DNA of 64,000 nucleotides. Origin: Algimonas ampicilliniresistens (lineage in GTDB: Bacteria; Pseudomonadota; Alphaproteobacteria; Caulobacterales; Maricaulaceae). The first letter of the stretch is position 1; each line of letters starts with the position of its first letter. The stretch covers positions 1,116,001 to 1,180,000 of the forward strand of contig NZ_BSNK01000001.1 in the NCBI RefSeq assembly GCF_030159955.1, written 5' to 3'. The notes under the pieces were generated by a model, which saw only the letters and a list, made by a program, of their open reading frames with translations, was not told the origin of the DNA and did not search any database. Positions 16,349 through 26,150 of this stretch are shown here, piece after piece. Made by a program: the position numbers and the translations under genes.

Positions 16349-19300
16349 ATGCCTTCGTTAGCGCTCGCGCTTATGGCGGACATGCCGACAACCGACAAGC
16401 CGGAGACTGACCTCGAATCTGGCTCTCAAACTCGTCGAGAAACGCCCCCCAAGGCGGAAAAAACGCGTGTCCGGATCACAGAAGTCCGAGATGCTGTTTT
16501 GCAAGCCTCCGCTTGGGCAGGACATCGCGCCTATCGCCTTGGCGGGGAAACAGTGTCTGTTCTGCTCACGCTCGGCATTGCCATTCTTTTCTTTGCCAGT
16601 GGCTTAGTTGCGCGGCAGTCGGCCGACCTGACCGCGCTGCGTCCGAATTTCGAGCGCTGGTTCTCGCAGAGTTTTGATGGCGCCTGGGCGGAGCTAGGTG
16701 ACATTGAGCTGCGCTGGAACCCGTCCGATGATACGGTTTCTTTTACCGCCACCGATGTCGTCGTTTATGATCGGGATGACGCGGTCATCCAAACACTCGC
16801 TCTGATGCGGGCGACAACGACCAAGGCAAATCTTCTGGATCGCAATGCCTCCTTGCGCGATGTCGAAATTGTCGGTGGGGAAGTGACGTGGCGCCAAGGC
16901 GTTAATGGCGCAATCCTCGCCGGACTAGGCAATCCGCAAACGGTCGGAGGGTTTGGCCCGGTCTTTCGTGGTCGGAACAGGGTTGAACAGCGCACGCAGA
17001 TGGATTGGTTGGATGAATTTCGATCAGTCACGCTGCGGGACAGTCGAGCGCATATTGTCGATGAAAAAGACGGGCTGTCAGTCATTGTCGATGTCGAAAC
17101 ACTATTAGGTCAGCGCGACGGCGATATAACAATGCTCAGCGTGAAGGGGCAAATTGCCTCTGATGATGAGGCCGGCATTGATGCCGGGTCGCTGTCTCTC
17201 GACCTTCGGTCAGAGGATCGTCTCAAGACCATCTCACTTGACCTGACGACAGATGCCCTGCGTCCTAGCCGCTTAGCACCGCCGCGGGGGCGACTGGCTG
17301 TTTTGAGCGCGATTGATGTTCCGCTGAACGCAGGGATCCGCGCCATCTATAGTCGGCAAGATGGACTGCAATCTGCAGATATGAGCCTTAACATTGGTGC
17401 GGGCACCGTCCGTCCTGCGGGGGCGGAGCGTGCTGTCGAAAGCGGGACCTTCGTGGCCTCCTTGAGCCCCGGTGATGAGGTCATGCGAGTCGAATCGATC
17501 ACGATAGACGCTGACCGGCTCAGCCTATCCGGCAGTGGTGTCATTCGAGAAATCGGCCGCCTCTATGACGGGGATGTCGGCACCTCACCGAAATTCGACC
17601 TTGAGCTTGCCGACACACGACTGGACCTGACACCTGTTTTCGAGGCCCCGCTTGAGATGAAGTCTGTCAAGGCGCTCGGGGAGCTCGATCTCGATGATCG
17701 ATCCCTGACTTTGGACAGATTGGTCGCGGACTTTGACGGATTTTCTCTCACCACGACTGCAGATATCGAAGCTGGTGATGAAGGGCTGACGACGGTCAAT
17801 CTGAAGGGACAAACGCAAAGTCCGCTCACAGCACAAGATCTGCTGTCGCTCTGGCCTGTTGAGTCGGCCAATGGCGCGCGCCGTTGGATCGATCGGTCGA
17901 TCCTAGACGGGACGCTGCATAATGTTCAGTTCAAGGTCGCTCTCGAAGAGGCGTTTTTTGACGATCCTGCCCTGACTAGTGAGCGGCTCACTGTCAACTT
18001 TGACGTCCGTGACGGCGTGGTCCGCTATATTTCAACCATGGATCCGCTGACAGAGGCCCATGGATCAGGCCGGATTGATGGTAATCGCTTCGGTTTTGTT
18101 CTTGAACGCGGGCGCATCAATGAGATCGAGATTATCGGCGGCGATGTGGATATTCCGCAGCTTACACCTAAAGGCGGAGATATATTTATCACGACGCAAG
18201 GGCGGGGTGATGTCAAGTCTTTGCTGAGCCTGATCAATCAACCGCCTTTTCAATATATGGACAAATACGGCGTTGATCCGGAAGGGTTTTCCGGAACGGC
18301 GGATGTGACGTTGAGCATCAAACGGCCGCTGCTTGAGTTTTTTGATCGCAACAGAATTGAGTATTCGGTCGACGGAACGTTCACCGACGCCAGCGCACCG
18401 TTTAGCCTCGGCTCTTACACATTGAGCGATGCGGACGTCACGATTCGCGGCGGTAAAGACGGTCTATTCCTCTCTGGTCCGGCGAATCTAGGGCCTTGGC
18501 GCGCGGATCTGGCGTGGGAAGAACGTTACGGGCTGAACGGAGAACCGACACGCTATCGGATTAGCGGTCCGATGGATCGGAAAACGCTGGACGGTTTCGG
18601 CTTTGGGTTTCGAGAGTTTTTCGATGGTGTGATCGATGTTGATATTGAAGCGTCCGGTCGTGGGCTGGAGATTAGGGATGCCGGCGTGGACCTGCGTCTT
18701 GACGAGGCAGAAATATCATTTGGAGAGTTTTGGTCCAAGTCCGCCGGTGATCCGGGATTGTTGCGCGCGTCTGTGACTCGGTCCGAGAGCGGTGTCTCAA
18801 TTGACGCGTTGACGATGCAAGCGCCAGGTCTTGATCTATCTGGCTCAGCACAGCTTCGACCGGACTTGTCTCTTGATGAGGCGCGTCTAGAGCGCATTTT
18901 GATCGACGGGTTGATTGACGGTCAACTGACCCTCTCACGCGATGATGAGGCTCAGAGGCTGGCGATAGACACAATTGGGACGCGGCTCAATATTAGCAAT
19001 TGGGTCGACGCCGCCCTAAAATCGGCGGGGGGTGATACGTCAAATCTGCCTTTGTCAGTCGATGCCACATATGATGAGATTGTCGTGTCGCCGGGATATG
19101 TGCTTGAATCCGGCGCTTTGATCTACCGTCACACAGGCGAAGCGGTGGAAACGCTATCACTCCGCGGCACACGGCCCGATGGTCCGTTCGATATCACATT
19201 GGGTGAGTTGCCGGATCTGCCCAACAGGCAGGCGCGCTTGACCATTCCAGATGCCTCAGACGCCATGTCCAAAGTCATGGGCTTGGAAGCGACACGCGGC

Positions 19301-19882
19301 GGCGCGTTGTCGATTACGGCTGAGTTGCCAAAATCTGGTATTGAAGGTGCGATCATTGGCCAGGTCAAAGCAACAGATTTCACCGTACAGAACGCGCCTT
19401 TCTTAGCGCAAATTCTGTCGCTCGCGTCTCTGACCGGCATTGTCGACACGCTATCCGGCGACGGGCTTGGGTTCCAAGAGCTCGATTTCGATTTTGCGCT
19501 TGAGAATCGGATAATGTCGGTGCGTGACGCAACGTTGCGCGGGTCTGCTATCGGTATGACGGGCGAGGGCGACATCGCGCTGGATGATCGCAGTGTGGAT
19601 TTCAGCGGAACGCTCGTCCCGGCTTATACTGCGAACTCATTGCTAGGCGATATTCCGCTGATCGGTGACATATTCGTGGGTAAGGACGGCGAGGGTGTGT
19701 TTGCGATAACCTACGCCGTGCGCGGGCCCTATTCGGGTGCGCAAATCTCGATCAATCCGCTCTCAGCACTGGCACCGGGCTTCATCCGAGGTATTTTCCG
19801 CCAGAGCCGAGACGATCTGCCAGAAAGCGTGACAGAGGAAATTGAATCCGTACGTCCCAGTTCAGATGGAACCGAAGATTAG
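16349..19882 (+). CDS. AsmA/YhdP-like inner-membrane-anchored envelope protein
   Basis: About 1,177 residues. A single N-terminal TM helix (VSVLLTLGIAILFFASGLVA, about residues 70-90) is followed by a very long periplasmic region of repeated beta-strand character with DUF3971-like content, and a C-terminal AsmA_2-type domain (from about 990: TDFTVQNAPFLAQILSLASLTGIVDTL through NPLSALAPGFIRGIF). Such TamB/YhdP/AsmA proteins form hydrophobic bridges thought to move phospholipid to the outer membrane. The start is uncertain: GTG 16325, ATG 16349 and ATG 16373 are all in frame and none has a strong ribosome site. Its TAG stop shares four bases with the tyrS stop on the other strand. Confidence 0.85.
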   Translation: MPSLALALMADMPTTDKPETDLESGSQTRRETPPKAEKTRVRITEVRDAVLQASAWAGHRAYRLGGETVSVLLTLGIAILFFASGLVARQSADLTALRPNFERWFSQSFDGAWAELGDIELRWNPSDDTVSFTATDVVVYDRDDAVIQTLALMRATTTKANLLDRNASLRDVEIVGGEVTWRQGVNGAILAGLGNPQTVGGFGPVFRGRNRVEQRTQMDWLDEFRSVTLRDSRAHIVDEKDGLSVIVDVETLLGQRDGDITMLSVKGQIASDDEAGIDAGSLSLDLRSEDRLKTISLDLTTDALRPSRLAPPRGRLAVLSAIDVPLNAGIRAIYSRQDGLQSADMSLNIGAGTVRPAGAERAVESGTFVASLSPGDEVMRVESITIDADRLSLSGSGVIREIGRLYDGDVGTSPKFDLELADTRLDLTPVFEAPLEMKSVKALGELDLDDRSLTLDRLVADFDGFSLTTTADIEAGDEGLTTVNLKGQTQSPLTAQDLLSLWPVESANGARRWIDRSILDGTLHNVQFKVALEEAFFDDPALTSERLTVNFDVRDGVVRYISTMDPLTEAHGSGRIDGNRFGFVLERGRINEIEIIGGDVDIPQLTPKGGDIFITTQGRGDVKSLLSLINQPPFQYMDKYGVDPEGFSGTADVTLSIKRPLLEFFDRNRIEYSVDGTFTDASAPFSLGSYTLSDADVTIRGGKDGLFLSGPANLGPWRADLAWEERYGLNGEPTRYRISGPMDRKTLDGFGFGFREFFDGVIDVDIEASGRGLEIRDAGVDLRLDEAEISFGEFWSKSAGDPGLLRASVTRSESGVSIDALTMQAPGLDLSGSAQLRPDLSLDEARLERILIDGLIDGQLTLSRDDEAQRLAIDTIGTRLNISNWVDAALKSAGGDTSNLPLSVDATYDEIVVSPGYVLESGALIYRHTGEAVETLSLRGTRPDGPFDITLGELPDLPNRQARLTIPDASDAMSKVMGLEATRGGALSITAELPKSGIEGAIIGQVKATDFTVQNAPFLAQILSLASLTGIVDTLSGDGLGFQELDFDFALENRIMSVRDATLRGSAIGMTGEGDIALDDRSVDFSGTLVPAYTANSLLGDIPLIGDIFVGKDGEGVFAITYAVRGPYSGAQISINPLSALAPGFIRGIFRQSRDDLPESVTEEIESVRPSSDGTED

Positions 19883-21144
19883 GCCGAAACGCTACGAAGC
19901 AGCGCGTGCCGCTTCTTACCGACAGAGAGTTTCACGATGCCGTCGTCAATGTCGTCTGCGGTAATCGCATAATCATGCGACGAGACCGCAGCGTCATTGA
20001 GCTTGAGTGCCCCCGCTTTGATATGTCGACGGGCTTCGCCATTGGAGCCCGCTAAGCCCGCTGTGACAGCTGCGTTCAGAATACCCATTCCGATCAGCAC
20101 ATCGAGCGTGACATCTGTCGTCGGAAGGCCGTCAGCAGCACCGCCTGCAAAGGTCTCTTGCGCCGTCTGATTGGCTTTCTTTGCCGCGTCCCTACCGTGC
20201 AGCAGGGCTGTCGCTTCATCGGCAAGCTTGACCTTTGCCGTATTGATGTCCGCACCTTCCATGACTTCAAAGGTAGCAATCTCTGAAAGCGGCATATCGG
20301 TGAATAGGCGCATAAAACGACCCACATCAGCATCATCCGAGTTTCGCCAAAACTGCCAATACTCATAAGGGCTTCGGGTAAAATCTTCACCTAATGAGGA
20401 ATCGCCGTTTAACCAGACAGCCCCGTCCGCAGTCTTACCCATCTTACCGCCAGACGCAGTCGTGATGAGCGGTGTGGTGAAGCCAAAGACTTCTGCGCCT
20501 TCCATCCGTCGCGTTAGGTCAACGCCAGTCGTGATGTTGCCCCATTGGTCTGATCCGCCCAGTTGAAGGCGGCAGCCATAGCGGCGGTAGAGTTCGACAA
20601 AATCATAGCTCTGTAGCAGCGGATAATTGAACTCTAGGAAGGTCATGGGTTGCTCATTCTCGAGCCGCCGCTTGACCGTATCCATCGTCACCATGCGGTT
20701 GATCGTAAATTCCTTGCCGACGTCGCGGAGGAAATCGAGATAGCCAAGATTGCCGAGCCAATCGTCATTATCGACCATTATGGCCGCGTTCTCGCCCTCG
20801 AATGACAGGAATTTGGCGAAGACGCGACGAATGCCATCCTTGTTTTCGGCAATACGCTCAGGTGTCAGAATCGGGCGGGACTTGTCCTTATCAGACGGAT
20901 CGCCAATCTTGGTCGTGCCGCCGCCAAGCAGAACGATGGGTGTGCCGCCCGCCCGCTGTAGGATTCTTAGCATCATGATTTGGACGAGGCTGCCAACATG
21001 CAGCGACGGAGCCGTACAATCAAAGCCGATATATCCGGTCACACCGCTTTGGGCGACTTGGTCTAAGCCGTCTTCATTGGTGCACTGATAGAGAAATCCG
21101 CGCTCTGTCAGCGTCGTCATCAGGTCTGATTTATATTGCGTCAT
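19879..21144 (-). CDS. tyrS: Tyrosyl-tRNA synthetase
   Basis: 421 residues, class I aminoacyl-tRNA synthetase. The HIGH-equivalent is PSLHVGSLVQIMML, the tyrosine-binding region GGSDQWGNITTGVDL, and the KMSKS-equivalent KMGKT in GGKMGKTADGAVW. A C-terminal S4 RNA-binding domain spans about residues 355-415 (SNGEARRHIKAGALKLND). Length is normal for the short bacterial TyrS. It is divergent from anmK (45 nt apart) and convergent with the AsmA-like gene with a 4-nt stop overlap. Confidence 0.97.
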   Translation of the reverse strand: MTQYKSDLMTTLTERGFLYQCTNEDGLDQVAQSGVTGYIGFDCTAPSLHVGSLVQIMMLRILQRAGGTPIVLLGGGTTKIGDPSDKDKSRPILTPERIAENKDGIRRVFAKFLSFEGENAAIMVDNDDWLGNLGYLDFLRDVGKEFTINRMVTMDTVKRRLENEQPMTFLEFNYPLLQSYDFVELYRRYGCRLQLGGSDQWGNITTGVDLTRRMEGAEVFGFTTPLITTASGGKMGKTADGAVWLNGDSSLGEDFTRSPYEYWQFWRNSDDADVGRFMRLFTDMPLSEIATFEVMEGADINTAKVKLADEATALLHGRDAAKKANQTAQETFAGGAADGLPTTDVTLDVLIGMGILNAAVTAGLAGSNGEARRHIKAGALKLNDAAVSSHDYAITADDIDDGIVKLSVGKKRHALLRSVSA

Positions 21145-21189
21145 AACGCGCGGCTTCTAATCGCCGCGCGGATGGTGTCAAAGGGGCTT

Positions 21190-22305
21190 ATGAGCAAAGT
21201 CTACAGAGTCTTAGGCCTGATGAGCGGAACGTCGCTGGACGGGGTCGATGCAGCAGTCATCGAAACCGATGGTGAGCGCATCCATGCTTTCGGTCCGAGC
21301 CTTACGCTTGCCTATTCGGATCAGCAGCGGTCCGTCTTGATGGATGCGACACAAGCGGCGCTGTCATGGAACTTTCTGGGGCCTCCGCCTAACATCTTTG
21401 CGGAAGCCGAAGATGCGTTGGATGACACCCATCGGCAGGCCATTCGAGAGCTGGACGCAGGCTCTGTCGATCTGATCGGCTATCATGGTCAGACCGTCCT
21501 TCACCGTCCTGATCAATTGAAGACGTTGCAGCTCGGTCGGGGGCAAGGGCTTACGGATCAATTCGAATGTCCTTGTGTCTATGATTTCCGGAGTGAAGAT
21601 GTCGCCGCAGGCGGGCAGGGCGCGCCCTTAGCGCCAATCTATCACAAGGCCCTAGTCGAGCGGGCGAATCTCGCCGGAGTCACGGCTGTGCTCAACCTTG
21701 GCGGCGTGGGTAATGTCACGATCATTACGGGCGATGAGATACTGGCCACCGATACGGGGCCTGCTAACGGACCGCTGGATAGTTTTTTGGAACGGCGTGG
21801 CCTTGGGTTCGATATTGGCGGAGCCGTGTCTGAGGCCGGTTTGGCGGACTTTAAGATTGTAGAGGGATGGCTGACGGCCGATTTCTTCCAGCGCGCTTGG
21901 CCGAAATCAGCGGATCGATACGACTTTGATGTTATCGATGACCTTGCACAGGCGAGTGTGGCTGATGGAGCCGCAACGCTCTGCGCATATACAGCACTCT
22001 CAGCCTCCCGGACGATCGCTCAGATGGGTCGTCGTCCGGATCGGGTGATTGTTTGTGGCGGCGGGCGGCGCAATCGCACCATCATGACTATGTTGGCGTT
22101 AGAACTAGGGTGCCCTGTGCAGCCCGCTGAGGCGTTCGGGTGGGATAGTGATGCGATAGAGGCGCAAGCCTTCGCGTTTCTGGCCGTTCGCGTGCTGCTC
22201 GGCCTGCCAAATAGCTTTCCAACGACGACCGGCGTTTCCACACCGACCGTCGGGGGACAGATTGCTTATCCTTCGAGCAGCCGAGGCTCGCGAGGCGGAG
22301 AGTAA
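21190..22305 (+). CDS. anmK: Anhydro-N-acetylmuramic acid kinase
   Basis: 371 residues. Converts 1,6-anhydroMurNAc from recycled peptidoglycan to MurNAc-6-phosphate. Motifs are GLMSGTSLDGVDAAV (phosphate loop), GYHGQTVLHRP (catalytic Asp/His region), LNLGGVGNVT and TDTGPANGPLDSF. The start at 21190 follows AAGGGG by 4 nt; the longer frame adds a poorly conserved leader. Its 3' end overlaps the convergent hydrolase gene by 40 nt, which makes the last dozen codons of both genes mutually constrained. Fits the several peptidoglycan genes of this window. Confidence 0.94.
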   Translation: MSKVYRVLGLMSGTSLDGVDAAVIETDGERIHAFGPSLTLAYSDQQRSVLMDATQAALSWNFLGPPPNIFAEAEDALDDTHRQAIRELDAGSVDLIGYHGQTVLHRPDQLKTLQLGRGQGLTDQFECPCVYDFRSEDVAAGGQGAPLAPIYHKALVERANLAGVTAVLNLGGVGNVTIITGDEILATDTGPANGPLDSFLERRGLGFDIGGAVSEAGLADFKIVEGWLTADFFQRAWPKSADRYDFDVIDDLAQASVADGAATLCAYTALSASRTIAQMGRRPDRVIVCGGGRRNRTIMTMLALELGCPVQPAEAFGWDSDAIEAQAFAFLAVRVLLGLPNSFPTTTGVSTPTVGGQIAYPSSSRGSRGGE

Positions 22306-22946
22306 CGCGGGTCTAGATGGACATCGAGATAGTCTTCGATGACCTCCATCGTTTCGTCTAAATGGTGCGTGTAGAAGTGATCGGCGCCATCAATCTTATG
22401 GGTGCTGATGATATGACCCTTCTGGACACGGATTTTTTCGGCCACGCGCACGACATCGTCGGCGGGCACAATCGGATCTTCGCTGCCATATGTGATCAGG
22501 CCTGAGGCCGGACAGGGGGCCAAGAAGCTAAAATCATAAGTGTTGGTCGGCAAGCTCATCGAGATGAAGCCTGCAATCTCTGGTCGGCGCATTAAGAGCT
22601 GCATGCCGATCCAAGCGCCAAAACTATAACCTGATACCCATGAAAACGGCGCGTTTTGATTGAAGCTCTGCATCCAGTCGAGCGCGTAGGCGGCATCTTG
22701 CAGCTCGCCCTGACCATTATCGTAAGTACCCATCGAGCGGCCAATGCCGCGGAAGTTGAAGCGCAGAACTGAAAAACCACGACGCTTATATTGTTCATAC
22801 ATCGCCACCGGGATGCGGTGATCCATATGACCGCCCGCTTTAGGGTGAGGCGATAGAATCAAGGCGCAAGGGGCGGCGGAATCGTCGGCTGGATGATAAC
22901 GACCTTCGAGACGGCCTTCAGGACCGGCAAAAATGACTTCAGGCAT
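22266..22946 (-). CDS. Alpha/beta hydrolase (COG2945-like)
   Basis: 226 residues, no signal peptide. Nucleophile elbow GYSFG (serine), acid in YGSEDPIVP and histidine in KIDGADHFYTH form a complete catalytic triad. The opening MPEVIFAGPEGRLEGRYHP and SPHPKAGGHMDHRIP (oxyanion segment HPKAGG) match the short alphaproteobacterial hydrolases of the COG2945 group. Substrate is unknown. It overlaps anmK tail to tail by 40 nt and its start is 169 nt from iscR, divergent from the suf operon. Confidence 0.88.
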   Translation of the reverse strand: MPEVIFAGPEGRLEGRYHPADDSAAPCALILSPHPKAGGHMDHRIPVAMYEQYKRRGFSVLRFNFRGIGRSMGTYDNGQGELQDAAYALDWMQSFNQNAPFSWVSGYSFGAWIGMQLLMRRPEIAGFISMSLPTNTYDFSFLAPCPASGLITYGSEDPIVPADDVVRVAEKIRVQKGHIISTHKIDGADHFYTHHLDETMEVIEDYLDVHLDPRYSPPREPRLLEG

Positions 22947-23003
22947 AGAGGACGTGCTCTCGGAGCTATGCGCAAATGCCGCTGCGGCTTTGCGCTTGTT
23001 ATT

Positions 23004-23033
23004 CTTGACTAGATTGGTCGGAAATCATAGATG
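23004..23033 (+). promoter_or_regulatory. Candidate suf operon promoter overlapped by an IscR-like box
   Basis: CTTGACTA at 23004-23011 and GGTCGGAA at 23016-23023 form an imperfect dyad like the type 1 IscR box (GACTA...AGTCGG core). The TTGACT at 23005-23010 also serves as a good -35, with a weak -10 candidate TAGATG at 23028-23033 after 17 nt. Located 83-112 nt before the iscR start, which fits autorepression by holo-IscR. Confidence 0.55.
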
Positions 23034-23115
23034 CCCGCTTCAATCTACATTTCGGCCCGCTCTACCAAGCGCGTCGTTAATTTGCAAAATAAATGGCAGT
23101 TGGGACAGGATAGAC

Positions 23116-23547
23116 TTGAAACTCAGCGCGAAAGGACGAACGGCCGTGACGGCTGTGGCTGATTTGGCCGCCCAAACCGCTCTTGGCGGTCCAGGTGCGC
23201 GTGTGCGTTTAAATGAGATCAGCGAACGTCAGGGTCTCAGCCAGTCATTCCTCGAACAGGTTTTTGCCGATCTACGCCGCGCAGGCTTGGTCGATAGTAA
23301 GCGGGGGCCGACCGGTGGCTACGCCCTGACCCGGCCAGCCTCGCAAATGCCAATTTCTGACATTATAGCAGCGGTCGAAGAAGAAGTCCGCGCGCATGGC
23401 TGCCGCCCAGAGCAGGCGCTGGGTTGCACGGGCCGCACAGCGAAATGCCTGACACATAGTCTCTGGGGTGCGTTGGAAGACCATATTGGTGGGTTTTTGA
23501 ACACTGTAACGGTTCAGATGGTTGTTGATGGGGAAATCCCTCGGTGA
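23116..23547 (+). CDS. iscR: Rrf2-family [2Fe-2S] regulator IscR
   Basis: 143 residues. Winged helix-turn-helix DNA-binding domain (ISERQGLSQSFLEQVFADLRRAGLVDSKRGPTGGY) followed by the cluster-binding loop with C96, C104, C111 and H114 (the IscR CysCysCysHis set, ending CLTHSLW). It senses Fe-S supply and represses the suf genes that follow. The TTG at 23116 is the chosen start because AGGA lies 5 nt upstream and the protein then begins KLSAKGRTAVTAV as in the family; no ATG is available at this place. The next gene starts on GTGA overlapping its stop, so it heads the operon. Confidence 0.93.
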   Translation: MKLSAKGRTAVTAVADLAAQTALGGPGARVRLNEISERQGLSQSFLEQVFADLRRAGLVDSKRGPTGGYALTRPASQMPISDIIAAVEEEVRAHGCRPEQALGCTGRTAKCLTHSLWGALEDHIGGFLNTVTVQMVVDGEIPR

Positions 23548-24656
23548 ATATCTATCTTGATCATAACGCCACCAGCCCAGCCCCGCAGTCGGTGATTGAT
23601 GCGGTCACTCACGCGATGACGGTCGTTGGCAATGCGTCTGCTCAACACATGCATGGCCGCACCGCGGCCAGCCTTGTCGCTGATGCGCGTGATGCGGTCG
23701 GTATGGCGATGGGTCAATGTTCGCAGGACATCGTGTTCACGGGCTCTGGCACGGAAGCGATCAATACCGTTATCCATTCTGTGGTCGCAGCTGGGTGCAA
23801 GCATCTGATCGTGTCCTCAATGGATCACCCGGCCTCGATCAATGCCGCTGAAGCCAGCGGTGTACGCCTCAGCATGCTGCCGGCGCTGTCGGATGGCCGG
23901 ACTGACATGGATGCGCTCGATGCTGTGCTTGCAGACTGGAACCCGATGGATGGCAAACCCTTCCTGTCACTGGTTGCCGCGAATAGCGAAACGGGTGTTG
24001 TGCAGGATACGGACCGTGCGATCGATACTATTCACGATGCGGGCGGCCTGATCCTGATCGATGGCGTTCAGGCGCTGGGCAAAAGCCAAATGCTATTTCC
24101 GGCGGATTATGTTAGTGTCAGCGCCCATAAGATCGGTGGACCGCAAGGCGTCGGAGCGCTCTATGTCTCACCCGATGCCCCGTTTACGCCGATGATCTGC
24201 GGCGGTGGTCAGGAACAACGCCGACGCGCCGGTACGACTAATGTCGCCGGAATTGCGGGGTTTGGCGTCGCCGCAAGTGAAGCAAATACAAGGTTTTCAG
24301 ACTTGCAGCCGCTGCGAGATGCGTTGGAAGCCGAGCTTTTGCGGATCGACCCGACGACGGTGGTCTTTGGCGCGGATGCGAAGCGTCTACCGAATACGAG
24401 TTTTTTCTCAGCGCCGGGATTGAGCGGCATGACAGCCATGATGACGTTTGATCTGGCCGGGCTATCGGTCAGTAACGGAACCGCCTGTTCATCCGGCAAA
24501 GTCGGCGAGCGCCGCGTTCTACGCATGATGGGGCGGTCAGAAGAAGCGCCGAACGGCGCACTCCGGGTCAGCTTTGGTCCCGGCAATACAATGGACGATG
24601 TTGCAGCCTGCGCTGATGTATGGGCCAGACTTCGCAAGGCTAGGAAAGCCGTATAA
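23544..24656 (+). CDS. Cysteine desulfurase, NifS/IscS-like
   Basis: 370-residue PLP enzyme, class V aminotransferase fold, which removes sulfur from cysteine for cluster assembly. Visible are HNATSPAP at the N-terminus, the PLP lysine in SVSAHKIGGPQGVGALY, RAGTTNVAGIAGFG, and the persulfide cysteine in SNGTACSSGKVGE. It belongs to group I (IscS/NifS-like), whereas sufS later in the operon is group II, so the operon carries both types. GTG start overlaps the iscR stop by 4 nt; sufB starts directly after its TAA. Confidence 0.93.
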   Translation: MNIYLDHNATSPAPQSVIDAVTHAMTVVGNASAQHMHGRTAASLVADARDAVGMAMGQCSQDIVFTGSGTEAINTVIHSVVAAGCKHLIVSSMDHPASINAAEASGVRLSMLPALSDGRTDMDALDAVLADWNPMDGKPFLSLVAANSETGVVQDTDRAIDTIHDAGGLILIDGVQALGKSQMLFPADYVSVSAHKIGGPQGVGALYVSPDAPFTPMICGGGQEQRRRAGTTNVAGIAGFGVAASEANTRFSDLQPLRDALEAELLRIDPTTVVFGADAKRLPNTSFFSAPGLSGMTAMMTFDLAGLSVSNGTACSSGKVGERRVLRMMGRSEEAPNGALRVSFGPGNTMDDVAACADVWARLRKARKAV

Positions 24657-26150
24657 ATGACTGATGTAAAAGTAAAAGATGGCATTGAAGCGGAAACGGT
24701 CGAGGGTGTGCGCGCTCTGGAGGCCGATAAGTACAAGTATGGCTTTGATTCCGATATTGAACAAGAGTTCGCGCCAAAAGGTCTGAACGAAGACATTGTC
24801 CGCTTTATCTCCGCCAAGAAGGATGAGCCGCAATGGCTGCTAGACTGGCGGTTGGAAGCGTATCGCCGCTGGCTGACGCTGGACGAGCCGAAATGGGCCA
24901 TGGTCGACTATCCTGAAATCGATTTTCAGGACATGTATTACTACGCTTCGCCGGTGAAGAAAAAAGAGCTGGAATCGCTGGACGAAGTCGATCCAGACAT
25001 TCTCGAAATCTACAATAAGCTCGGTATCTCCCTGAAAGAACAGGAAGTTCTAGCGGGCGTCAAAGGCGCACCCAAAGTGGCCGTCGATGCAGTGTTTGAC
25101 AGTGTGTCCGTCGTGACGACGTTCAAGAAAGAGCTCGCCAAACATGGCGTCATCTTCTGTTCGTTCAGCGAAGCCGTCAAAGATCACCCGGAACTGGTCC
25201 GCAAATATATGGGCTCAGTCGTCCCCGTGACCGACAATTACTATGCGACGCTCAACAATGCCGTCTTTTCGGACGGGTCATTTGTTTACATCCCGCCGGG
25301 CGTGCGCTGCCCGATGGAGCTATCGACCTATTTCCGCATGAATGCACAGGGCACAGGTCAGTTTGAACGCACGCTGATTATTGCGGATAAGGGTTCTTAC
25401 GTTTCCTATCTGGAAGGCTGCACCGCGCCTATGCGCGATGAAAATCAGCTCCACGCTGCGATTGTCGAGATCATTGTGCATGAGGATGCGGAAGTGAAGT
25501 ATTCGACCGTCCAGAACTGGTGGCCGGGCGATAAGGACGGAAATGGCGGGGTCTATAACTTTGTCACCAAACGGGCCGATTGCCGCGGCGCGAACTCCAA
25601 GGTCAGCTGGACCCAGGTCGAAACCGGGTCGGCTGTAACGTGGAAATACCCATCCTGCATTCTACGTGGGGATAATAGCCAAGGCGAATTCTACTCCATC
25701 GCCATCACTAACGGGCATCAGCAGGCCGATACTGGCACGAAGATGATCCATTTGGGCAAAAACACCAAGTCGCGGGTGATTTCCAAAGGGATCAGCGCGG
25801 GTCAGTCCAACTCGACCTATCGCGGGCTCGTCTCTGCCCACCGCAAGGCGACAGGCGCGCGAAACTTCACCCAGTGTGACAGCTTGCTGATCGGCGATCA
25901 GTGCGGCGCGCATACCGTGCCTTATATCGAATCCGGCACGCCGACCGCGCAATTTGAGCATGAAGCAACGACGTCCAAACTGTCTGATGATGAGCTGTTC
26001 TATTGCCGTCAACGTGGCCTGTCCGAAGAGGATGCCGTGGCGCTGTTGGTCAATGGTTTCTGTCGCGACGTATTGCAGAAACTGCCGATGGAATTTGCTG
26101 TCGAAGCCCAGAAACTGGTTGCGATCTCGCTCGAAGGGAGCGTGGGCTAA
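24657..26150 (+). CDS. sufB: Fe-S cluster assembly scaffold SufB
   Basis: 497 residues, the typical SufB length. Conserved stretches include [22 protein letters not shown], the core [21 protein letters not shown], and the C-terminal beta-helix/helical part with [19 protein letters not shown] and [22 protein letters not shown]. It is the scaffold subunit of the SufBCD complex, which builds [4Fe-4S] clusters with SufC ATPase energy. The start ATG immediately follows the desulfurase stop codon. The usual next gene, sufC, is displaced 1.8 kb downstream by four inserted genes. Confidence 0.97.
   Translation: MTDVKVKDGIEAETVEGVRALEADKYKYGFDSDIEQEFAPKGLNEDIVRFISAKKDEPQWLLDWRLEAYRRWLTLDEPKWAMVDYPEIDFQDMYYYASPVKKKELESLDEVDPDILEIYNKLGISLKEQEVLAGVKGAPKVAVDAVFDSVSVVTTFKKELAKHGVIFCSFSEAVKDHPELVRKYMGSVVPVTDNYYATLNNAVFSDGSFVYIPPGVRCPMELSTYFRMNAQGTGQFERTLIIADKGSYVSYLEGCTAPMRDENQLHAAIVEIIVHEDAEVKYSTVQNWWPGDKDGNGGVYNFVTKRADCRGANSKVSWTQVETGSAVTWKYPSCILRGDNSQGEFYSIAITNGHQQADTGTKMIHLGKNTKSRVISKGISAGQSNSTYRGLVSAHRKATGARNFTQCDSLLIGDQCGAHTVPYIESGTPTAQFEHEATTSKLSDDELFYCRQRGLSEEDAVALLVNGFCRDVLQKLPMEFAVEAQKLVAISLEGSVG

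Noticed and set aside
16325-16372. GTG start at 16325 for the AsmA-like protein
   Set aside because: No ribosome site and shorter options give a more usual N-terminus; kept as an uncertainty.
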